The notes beneath the pieces were generated by a model. It saw nothing but the letters and a program-made list of their open reading frames with translations, was not told where the DNA came from and searched no databases. Position numbers and translations under genes: made by a program. From assembly GCF_015711645.1 (NCBI RefSeq), contig NZ_JABTEX010000009.1, positions 62,001 through 126,000 on the forward strand: a stretch of 64,000 bases of DNA, read 5' to 3'. How positions within the stretch are numbered: the first letter of the stretch is position 1; each line of letters opens with the position of its first letter. The DNA comes from Planomonospora sp. ID82291 (GTDB lineage: Bacteria; Actinomycetota; Actinomycetes; Streptosporangiales; Streptosporangiaceae). This document shows, in pieces, positions 57,821 to 64,000 of the stretch.

Positions 57821-58391
57821 CGCCGGTGACGCCGAGGTGATCCGGAGGTCCCTGGAGGAGCCGGACGCGTTCGCGCTCCTGTTCGACCGGTACGCCCCGG
57901 AGATCCACCGCTACGCCGTCCGGCGGCTGGGCGACTCCTTGGCCGACGACGTGGTCGCCGACACGTTCCTGGCGGCGTTCCGGCGGCGTGACCGCTACGA
58001 CCTGACCCGGCCGGACGCCCGCCCCTGGCTGTACGGCATCGCCGGGAACCTCATCGGCAGGCACCGCCGGGTGGAGATCCGGTCCTACCGGGCGCTGGCC
58101 AGGACCGGAGTCGACGAGGTAGCCGAGAGCTACGCCGACCGGGTGGACGCCCAGGTGAGCGCCTCGGCCGTGCAAAAGGACCTGGCCGGGGCGCTGGCCG
58201 GGCTCTCGGCCGGGGACCGGGAGGTGCTGCTGCTGGTCGCCTGGGCCGATCTCACCTACGGCGAGGTCGCCGAGGCGGTGGGGATCCCCGTCGGCACGGT
58301 CCGCTCACGGCTCAACCGGGCCAGGAGGAAGACCCGCGCCGCGCTCGGCGGCGCCGACCCGACGGCTACCGAGGAGGAGCGTCATGGATGA
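57774..58391 (+). CDS. ECF-type RNA polymerase sigma factor
   Basis: 205 aa. Region 2: DAFALLFDRYAPEIHRYAVR and DDVVADTFLAAFRRRDRYDL; region 4: ALAGLSAGDREVLLLVAWAD, LTYGEVAEAVGIPVGTVRSR. It directs RNA polymerase to alternative promoters. The start used is a TTG with ggag upstream, which is weak; see the overlapping leader ORF. The next gene overlaps by 8 bp and encodes a CU044_5270-type membrane protein, the usual companion of this sigma group and likely its controller. Confidence 0.87.
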   Translation: MIARTDRAGAAEDAGDAGDAEVIRRSLEEPDAFALLFDRYAPEIHRYAVRRLGDSLADDVVADTFLAAFRRRDRYDLTRPDARPWLYGIAGNLIGRHRRVEIRSYRALARTGVDEVAESYADRVDAQVSASAVQKDLAGALAGLSAGDREVLLLVAWADLTYGEVAEAVGIPVGTVRSRLNRARRKTRAALGGADPTATEEERHG

Positions 58392-59418
58392 GCTGAACGC
58401 GCTGCGCGAGATGCGCGCGCAGGCGCCGGAGGCGGACGCCGACCGGCTCGGGCCCGCCCGGGAGCGCCTCATGGCGGCCGCGCGGACCGCCCCCGCAGGA
58501 ACGGCCACCGGCCGTCGCCGGTCCGGTCGTCCGGCACGCCCGCGCTCCGGCGGACTGGGAAGGATCGTGCCGGCCGGGGCGGTCGGCCTGGCGGCCGCCC
58601 TCGCGCTGGTGGCCGTACAGGTCGCGCCGACCGGTCCGCCCGGCGGCGGAGACGGCGCCCCCGCGACGCCTGCGGTGACCGCGCGGTACGCCGAGACTGC
58701 CGTGGTGCTGGAGCGGGCGGCGCTCGTCGCCGAGTCTCGGCCGGCGGCCGCGGCCCCCCGCCCGCACCAGTGGCAGTACCGCAGGTACGTCACCGTGCAG
58801 CCGAACGGGGACGGCGAGGTGCAGGAGCACGAGGAGTGGCTCCGCTACGACGGCCGGCAGAACGCCGGATACGGCCTGGATGGCGCTTTCCGGGTCCAGG
58901 ACGTGCCGCCGGACCCGGGCGACGACGACCTCTCACCGGAGAAGTACGCCGAGAGGCTCCGCAGGCTGCCGACGGACCCCGACGAGCTCCTGGCGCACGT
59001 CACAGGGGACCGGCACTGGATCGACCTGCCGAAGGAGGACCCGGGCGGGGCCGAGCCCCCCGACGCCCGCGCCTTCCGGGTGCTCTCCGTCTACCTGGGC
59101 CAGCGGGCCGTCATGCCGCCGGAACTGGAGGCGGCGATCTACCGCGCGCTGGCGAGGATCCCCGGGGTGGCGGTGGAGCTCGGTGTCCGGGACGCGGCGG
59201 GCCGGGCGGGACTGGGCGTCTTCCACCGTCCCGCGGGAGAGGAGCGGGAGCGCCGCTACCTCATCCTCGAACCGGACACCTTCCGCTACCTGGGGAGCCG
59301 GACCGTGTGGCTGCGCGACGAGGTGATCGGCGGGGAGGTGGCGTTCCCCGCGGGCAGCGCCTATGTCACGGCCGAGCTGGCCTCGACGATCGTGGACCGG
59401 CCCGGGCAGCGGTCCTGA
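58384..59418 (+). CDS. CU044_5270 family protein, sigma factor partner
   Basis: 344 aa. Start MDELNALREMRAQAPEADAD, then an Arg-rich cytosolic stretch, one transmembrane helix around residues 60-80 (IVPAGAVGLAAALALVAVQV) and an extracytoplasmic domain (HQWQYRRYVTVQPNGDGEVQ, and later PAGEERERRYLILEP) typical of CU044_5270. Members pair with ECF sigma factors and probably act as anti-sigma or signal sensors. Overlaps the sigma gene by 8 bp. A 23-bp perfect stem terminator follows. Confidence 0.85.
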   Translation: MDELNALREMRAQAPEADADRLGPARERLMAAARTAPAGTATGRRRSGRPARPRSGGLGRIVPAGAVGLAAALALVAVQVAPTGPPGGGDGAPATPAVTARYAETAVVLERAALVAESRPAAAAPRPHQWQYRRYVTVQPNGDGEVQEHEEWLRYDGRQNAGYGLDGAFRVQDVPPDPGDDDLSPEKYAERLRRLPTDPDELLAHVTGDRHWIDLPKEDPGGAEPPDARAFRVLSVYLGQRAVMPPELEAAIYRALARIPGVAVELGVRDAAGRAGLGVFHRPAGEERERRYLILEPDTFRYLGSRTVWLRDEVIGGEVAFPAGSAYVTAELASTIVDRPGQRS

Positions 59419-59470
59419 CCGCCCGCGGCGGGCCCGCCACCGGGGGCCGGGCCCGCCGCGGGCGGTCAGG
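59414..59470. terminator. perfect 23-bp stem terminator
   Basis: Arms 59414-59436 and 59448-59470 are exact reverse complements, loop 11 nt. It lies between the CU044_5270 gene and the convergent kinase gene and overlaps both stop codons, so it is bidirectional. Confidence 0.8.
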
Positions 59471-61169
59471 ACGGCCGGAAGAGCGTGCCCGTCTCCTCCG
59501 GCCCGAGGATCCCCCCGAGGCAGCGGTAGGTGCGGTCGCCGTCGGCGAACCGCTGCGCCGACGGCGGCAGCACCGTCGAGCGCCACTTCCCGGCGGCGAT
59601 CTTGCGGGCGTCGCCGTACCGGGAGGCGAGCATGATCCGGGACGCGCAGACCTTCTTCACCGTCGGGTTCTTCTCCACCACCTGCTGGACGTAGGTGGAG
59701 ACGTCCGCCGGCAGCGTGGCGACCGCGTAGGTCTCCCAGTAGTGCGCCTCCTCGCAGCCGACCCGCGTGGCACCCGCGTCACCGGCCGAGACGAGCAGCC
59801 CGCTCCAGCACTCGGCCTCCGCCACGCACGCGGCCCCCGCCCCGGAGACCCCGGCGGCGGGGCAGCCGGCGGTGACGGTGTCGACCCCCTCGACCGCCGC
59901 GGGATCGGCCGGAGCGCCGTCCCCGCTGGAGGCCTCGGCCTCGGGGGCCGCGTCTCCGCCTCCCGCCGGCCCGCCCGTGCTCCCCTGCGTGAGGGAGAGG
60001 CCGGCCACGCCCTCCATGCCCCCCTCCATGTACATCAGCCCGGCCCCGGCCAGCAGCAGGATGACGAACGCCACCGCCACGGCGGCGAACACCTTGCCGT
60101 TCGATCCGCCGGACACCGCGGGCACCGCGGGGGCCTGGGTGTGCGCGAGGCTCCGCAGGCCGGGCGAGGTCAGGTGCGCGCGCACCGGTTCCCCGCCGGG
60201 CACGCCCCCCGTGCCGGGCGGCATGCCGTACGGCACGGGCCCGGTGGCGGACGGAGAACCGGCCGGGAGCCCCGCCGCGGGCCCGGACGGGGGCCCCGGC
60301 GGGGGCGGGTTCGCGGGGGAGAAGGGGCGGGAGGCCGCGGAGTGCCGCGCCAGGTGCAGGTCGGTGAGGGCGTCGCGCAGGGCCGCGACCGAGGGGGTGC
60401 GCCGGGCCGGGTCCGAGGCCATCGCCTGCCGGAGCACCTCGGTCAGCTCCGGCGGCACCCCCGGGATCTCGGGGATCGGCTGCCGGTGCAGGGCCATGAT
60501 GACCGCCAGGTTGGCCACGCCGCTCTCCGGGAAGCGCGGCGGGCGGCCCGACAGCAGCGCGTACAGCGTGGCGGCCAGGGAGTAGACGTCCCCGGCCGCG
60601 GTGGGCTCGGTCAGCTCGAACGCCTCGGGCGGGGCGTAGGCGGGCGTGAGCGACTCGCGGGTCACCGACATCTCACCGCCCGCCGACGGCATGGTGGCCA
60701 GCCCGAAGTCCGACAGCACCACGTTGCCGTACCGGTTGACCAGGATGTTGGCGGGCTTGATGTCGCGGTGCAGCACGCCGACGGCGTGCGCGGCCGAGAG
60801 CGCGTCGGCGATCCGCACGCCGATGTCGGCGACCTCGGCGGGCGCCAGCCGCCCCTCGGCGCGCAGCCGGTCCAGCAGCGACCCGCCGGGGCACAGCTCC
60901 AGCACCATGTACGGCCGGCCGTCGGGCAGCACCCCGGCGTCGTAGACGTGGGCGACGTGCGGGTGGCCGGACAGCGCCCCGGCCGAGGTGACCTCGCGCA
61001 TGAACCGGCGCCGGTCCCGTTCGGAGACCAGGACCCGGTTGTCGACCTTGAGTGCGACCTCCCGGTCCACGGCCAGCTGCCGGGCCCGGTAGACGATCCC
61101 GAAACCGCCCTGGCCGAGCACGCCGGACACCTCGTAGCCCGGCACCGCCACGGCACCTGCTTCGGCCAC
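59466..61169 (-). CDS. membrane Ser/Thr protein kinase (PknB-like)
   Basis: 567 aa. Kinase domain ~10-280: LGQGGFGIVYRA, Lys41 in VALKV, HRDIKPAN with catalytic Asp136, DFG at 154-156 and the APE region TPAYAPPEAFELTE. A Pro/Gly juxtamembrane linker follows, then one transmembrane helix near 353-375 (VFAAVAVAFVILLLAGAGLM) and a ~190-residue extracytoplasmic domain with six or more cysteines (CPAAG, CVAEAECWSG, CEEAHYW), not PASTA. It probably senses an external cue through that disulfide-rich domain. The GT4 gene lies 28 bp upstream on the same strand. Confidence 0.92.
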   Translation of the reverse strand: MAEAGAVAVPGYEVSGVLGQGGFGIVYRARQLAVDREVALKVDNRVLVSERDRRRFMREVTSAGALSGHPHVAHVYDAGVLPDGRPYMVLELCPGGSLLDRLRAEGRLAPAEVADIGVRIADALSAAHAVGVLHRDIKPANILVNRYGNVVLSDFGLATMPSAGGEMSVTRESLTPAYAPPEAFELTEPTAAGDVYSLAATLYALLSGRPPRFPESGVANLAVIMALHRQPIPEIPGVPPELTEVLRQAMASDPARRTPSVAALRDALTDLHLARHSAASRPFSPANPPPPGPPSGPAAGLPAGSPSATGPVPYGMPPGTGGVPGGEPVRAHLTSPGLRSLAHTQAPAVPAVSGGSNGKVFAAVAVAFVILLLAGAGLMYMEGGMEGVAGLSLTQGSTGGPAGGGDAAPEAEASSGDGAPADPAAVEGVDTVTAGCPAAGVSGAGAACVAEAECWSGLLVSAGDAGATRVGCEEAHYWETYAVATLPADVSTYVQQVVEKNPTVKKVCASRIMLASRYGDARKIAAGKWRSTVLPPSAQRFADGDRTYRCLGGILGPEETGTLFRPS

Positions 61170-61197
61170 CTGCCACCTCCTGGAGAGAGCGGCAAGA

Positions 61198-62511
61198 TTA
61201 CCCGAAGTTCGCTTTCATCCTGGTTGAATCGCCCGAGGCGAGATCGTCCAGCAGCTCGTCCCACATCGCGCCGACCGTGCCGAGGTCGTACCCGGCGGCC
61301 GTCACCAGGGCGTTCCCGCCGAGCCTGCGGCGCAGCTCCCGGTCCTCGATCAGCCGGCGGACGGCCTCGGCCAGCGCGGACGGCTTCTTGGAGCCCACGA
61401 GCAGCCCGTCGTGCCCGTGGGTGATGATCTCCCCCGGCCCGTGCGGGCAGTCGAAGCTCACCACCGGCACGCCCTTGCTCATCGCCTCCAGGATCGTCAT
61501 GCCGAACCCCTCGTAGCGCGAGCTGACGACGTAGACCGACGCCTTCGACAGCTCCACGCCGAGCTCCGCCGTGCGGCCCATCAGGAAGACCCTGCCGGAC
61601 AGGCCGGCCTCCTCGATCCTCGCGCGCAGCCGGTCCTCCGCCTTCCGGGTGCCCGCGCCGTAGATGCGCAGCACCCAGTCCGGATGCTCGGCCGCGACGT
61701 GCTTCCAGGCCGCGACCAGGCGGTCGAACCCCTTGGCGTGCACCAGCCGGCCGGCGGCCGCCACGACCTTCTCCTCCAGCCCCGAGACGTCGCCCGCGAG
61801 CTCGGGCAGGGCGTTGGGGATGCGGACCAGCCGCCGCGGCGGGGCGGCCCGCAGCAGCCCGGCGTACCGGTCCCGGTCGGCCCGGGTGAGGGTGACGAAG
61901 GCGTCGAGCCTGCCGTACCGGCGCTTGGCCAGGCGCAGGACCTCCGGGGCGTGCACGCCGTAGGTGACGTGCTCCTGGCCGACGGTGACGACCCCGGGCG
62001 GCGCGAACAGCGCGGTGACGAGGTTGAAGGCCGGGCGAGTGGAGATCACCACGCCGGAGCGGAACGAGCGCAGGCGGCGCACCAGGCACAGGTCGGTCCA
62101 GAGGTTCAGCGCGTGGTGGACCCGCTCCTGCTCGGGCACCAGGACGCTGGGGAAACGCGACAGCAGCCGGACGAGCGGCCCGGCGGGCACGGTCCGGTCG
62201 TCCAGGAACGACACCCGCACGCCGGGCGGAACCGGGAAGAACGGCTCGCGGGCCGTGCGGATCACGCTGACGATCTCCACGTCGCGCTCCCGCGCGAGGT
62301 ACCCGGCGAGGTTGAGCACGGTACGGATCGTCCCGCCCATCCCGTGGGCGTGCTGCAGCAGGATCCGGACCGTTCCGGCGTCGGGCGCCGGGGCCCTGCG
62401 CGCCCGCCGGGCGTTGAGCGCCCTCAGCAGCCGCAGCGCCACCCGCGCGATCAGTCTGCGCGTCCTCCCCGACGGCTTCCCCGCCGCCGTCCCCACCGAA
62501 TCACCCGTCAC
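61198..62511 (-). CDS. GT4-family glycosyltransferase
   Basis: 437 aa from the GTG at 62511. GT-B family 4: GTVRILLQHAHGMGGTIRTV (acceptor loop), EKVVAAAGRLVHAKGFDRLV and the EX7E motif in SSRYEGFGMTILEAMSKGVP. Basic N-terminus (RLIARVALRLLRALNARRAR) suggests membrane association. Likely adds a sugar to a wall teichoic acid or exopolysaccharide. A longer frame extends upstream through the 21-bp repeats but is not credible. The kinase gene follows 28 bp downstream, so a shared transcript is probable. Confidence 0.87.
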   Translation of the reverse strand: MTGDSVGTAAGKPSGRTRRLIARVALRLLRALNARRARRAPAPDAGTVRILLQHAHGMGGTIRTVLNLAGYLARERDVEIVSVIRTAREPFFPVPPGVRVSFLDDRTVPAGPLVRLLSRFPSVLVPEQERVHHALNLWTDLCLVRRLRSFRSGVVISTRPAFNLVTALFAPPGVVTVGQEHVTYGVHAPEVLRLAKRRYGRLDAFVTLTRADRDRYAGLLRAAPPRRLVRIPNALPELAGDVSGLEEKVVAAAGRLVHAKGFDRLVAAWKHVAAEHPDWVLRIYGAGTRKAEDRLRARIEEAGLSGRVFLMGRTAELGVELSKASVYVVSSRYEGFGMTILEAMSKGVPVVSFDCPHGPGEIITHGHDGLLVGSKKPSALAEAVRRLIEDRELRRRLGGNALVTAAGYDLGTVGAMWDELLDDLASGDSTRMKANFG

Positions 62512-62876
62512 CCGAAGAGTCCCCTGCTCGACCGGCCCACCCGCCCGAAGGCGCGTCCTGCTGACGTTGGCCCTGCCCGGGATACGGGGAGATATCCGTT
62601 GCAGACCGTCATGAGACCTTAAGGGAGCATCCAGAGACGCCGTACGGTGATCCGCAGGCGTGGCGACCCGTCCACGGAAGGCGGGACCTCCACGGGGTCC
62701 ACGGCGGCTTCCACGGGGTCCACGGCGGCTTCCACGGGGTCCACAGTGGCTTCCACGGGTCTCCACCGGGGGCCACGGCGGCCTCCACGGACAGGATCTT
62801 CCGACGGGGCGGCAACGGGCGGGCCCGGAGCGGGTCCGTCCGCTTATCCTGATCTCTCTTCTGAGAGGGGGCATGC
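62512..62876. other. divergent 365-bp gap with repeats
   Basis: Lies between the GT4 gene (minus) and the TetR gene (plus). It contains three 21-bp tandem repeats at 62689-62751 and an AT-richer part near 62840-62870 just before the TetR ribosome-binding site. No further gene seen. Confidence 0.6.
62689..62751. repeat. three 21-bp tandem repeats
   Basis: tccacggggtccacggcggct, repeated three times (third copy with two changes) with degenerate copies to about 62800. Multiple of three although non-coding. Confidence 0.88.
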
Positions 62877-63494
62877 GTGAGCGGACGGGATCCGGAGCGG
62901 CGGCGGGCGCTCCTGGACGCCGCGGACCGGGTGATCCGGCGGGAGGGCCCGGAGGCGTCCATGGCCGCGATCGCCGCCGAGGCCGGGATCACCAAGCCGA
63001 TCCTCTACCGGCACTTCGGCGACAAGAGCGGCCTCTACCAGTCGCTGGCCGGCCGGCACGTCCGGAGCGTGGTCGCCCTCCTGCGGCCCGAGTTCGACCG
63101 GGCCGGCGCCGACCTGCGCGGCCGGGCCCGCTCCGCGGTCACCGCCTACCTCGACATGATCTCGGCCAATCTGAACCTCTACCGGTTCCTCTTCCACCGG
63201 GCCGGCGCGGAGGACAGCCGGACCCACTCCCAGATGACCGCGGTCGTGCGCGGGCTGGGGGAGGAGCTCGGCCGGGTGATCGCCGCGGAGTCGGACGCCC
63301 TCGACCCGGTCCGCGCCCAGGTGCTCGGGCACGCCTTCGTCGGCATGGTCCAGGCCACCGGGGACTGGTGGCTGGAGCACCCCGAGGTCGACCGGACCGA
63401 GGTCGTCGAGGGCCTGGTCAGCGTGATCGCGGCGACGATGTCCGTCACCCCGGCTCCGGCGGTCCCTTCCCCGGGCCCGTCCCCGCAGACCTGA
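62877..63494 (+). CDS. TetR family regulator
   Basis: 205 aa. HTH region RRRALLDAADRVIRREGPEA, SMAAIAAEAGITKPILYRHF at about residues 28-47. The C-terminal domain (ISANLNLYRFLFHRAGAEDS, VGMVQATGDWWLEHPEVDRT) resembles TetR proteins that control lipid or drug export. GTG start with gagaggggg 7 nt upstream. The next gene, convergent, is an ABC-2 permease, a possible target or neighbour only. Confidence 0.88.
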   Translation: MSGRDPERRRALLDAADRVIRREGPEASMAAIAAEAGITKPILYRHFGDKSGLYQSLAGRHVRSVVALLRPEFDRAGADLRGRARSAVTAYLDMISANLNLYRFLFHRAGAEDSRTHSQMTAVVRGLGEELGRVIAAESDALDPVRAQVLGHAFVGMVQATGDWWLEHPEVDRTEVVEGLVSVIAATMSVTPAPAVPSPGPSPQT

Positions 63495-63554
63495 CCCCGC
63501 TCGGGTCCTGCGGATCCGGCCCGGCCGACCGGCCCTCCACCGCGCCGTGCGCCG

Positions 63555-64000
63555 CTACTCCCCGAAGCGGGACAGCTTCCCGTGGGAGCGGGCGTAGCGC
63601 AGCGTCCACGCGAACACCCCCAGCGTCGCCGCCAGGTAACCGGCGGCCAGCACCGCCGCCCAGGCCAGCTCACCCCACGGTACGGCGCCGCCGTCGAGGA
63701 CGGTCCGCATGCCGGTGAACACGTGCGTCGCCGGAAGGAACGCGGCGACCGCCTGGAGCGGCTCCGGCAGCACGTCGACCGGGTAGAAGATCCCGGCCAG
63801 CGGCTGCACGACGAAGACCAGCGACCAGGCGATCACCTGGGCGTTCTCACCGAAGCGGAGCACGGCCGAGATGCCCACCAGGCCCAGGGACCAGCCCATC
63901 ACCAGCAGCAGCGCCATGAACGGCACCAGGCCGGCACCGAAGGAGGTGACGCCGAAGCCGTAGAAGGCCAGCGCGAGGCCCGCCATGACGGCTATGGCGA
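63555..64000 (-). CDS. ABC-2 type transporter permease, partial
   Basis: C-terminal ~148 residues only; the frame stays open to the window edge. Hydrophobic helices (FMALLLVMGWSLGLVGISAV, AWSLVFVVQPLAGIFYPVDV) and the signature region IFYPVDVLPEPLQAVAAFLPATH define the ABC-2 permease family. These proteins export drugs, lipids or polysaccharides with a separate ATPase, whose gene should lie beyond the window. Confidence 0.85.
   Translation of the reverse strand, partial: AIAVMAGLALAFYGFGVTSFGAGLVPFMALLLVMGWSLGLVGISAVLRFGENAQVIAWSLVFVVQPLAGIFYPVDVLPEPLQAVAAFLPATHVFTGMRTVLDGGAVPWGELAWAAVLAAGYLAATLGVFAWTLRYARSHGKLSRFGE

Overview
The window is very GC-rich (roughly 70-75% by eye), gene-dense actinobacterial chromosome. 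GTG starts and 4-bp ATGA/GTGA start-stop overlaps are common. DUF397/XRE pairs, RsbW-like ATP-binding proteins, a WS/DGAT acyltransferase, a CU044_5270-type sigma partner, NRPS genes and sugar ABC operons together point to a filamentous actinomycete. Streptosporangiaceae-type genera are my best guess, but that is an inference. No rRNA, tRNA or CRISPR was seen.

Layout. 1-7.5 kb: lipid kinase, NlpC/P60-like hydrolase, a divergent ATP-binding protein / DUF397 + Scr1-like XRE set, a WS/DGAT acyltransferase with a small coupled membrane protein, a second RsbW-like protein, a DJ-1/PfpI protein and a DUF4031 protein. 7.6-9.9 kb: TetR repressor divergent from a DHA2 drug exporter, with two matching operators between them. 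9.9-20.5 kb: a two-gene NRPS system, A-PCP-C-A-PCP followed by C-A-PCP-TE fused to an MFS exporter. A tiny repeat-built ORF joins the two genes through start-stop overlaps. 20.7-24.2 kb: tandem-GNAT acetyltransferase, then an MFS exporter divergent from an XRE/MmyB-type regulator.

24.3-33.5 kb looks like an accessory island. A tightly coupled minus-strand operon encodes a coiled-coil protein, a Cas4-like PD-(D/E)XK nuclease with a cysteine cluster, an uncharacterised 510-aa protein and an SF1 helicase, with two mini-ORFs embedded at the junctions. Next to it are a NYN-domain RNase gene and a 98% identical truncated copy of it, two orphan genes (one perhaps phosphoribosyltransferase-like), and an IS5-like element with a broken transposase and a passenger coiled-coil/winged-helix gene. 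I consider this the best candidate for an undescribed (possibly defence) system.

33.5-45.4 kb: HxlR regulator with an NTF2-like protein, an alpha/beta hydrolase, then a galactoside-utilisation locus: LacI regulator, ABC permeases and binding protein, GH42 beta-galactosidase, GH36 alpha-galactosidase and an EEP-fold hydrolase, with two LacI-type operators. 45.5-53.9 kb: an eight-gene minus-strand glycan assembly operon (membrane protein, GT2, CofD/YvcK-like protein, HAD phosphatase, nucleotidyltransferase, GT4, flippase, GT4) in which nearly every junction overlaps. 54-64 kb: an orphan CebR-like operator before an epoxide hydrolase, TerC protein, uridine-kinase-like protein, ECF sigma factor with CU044_5270 partner, Ser/Thr kinase with an upstream GT4 gene, a TetR regulator and the end of an ABC-2 permease.

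A theme across the window is short tandem repeats at gene ends, linkers and junctions. In most, the unit is a multiple of three (12, 15/30, 18, 21, 27, 30, 42 bp), so copy number can change without breaking the reading frame. In three places such repeats or duplications have created extra start sites or mini-ORFs.
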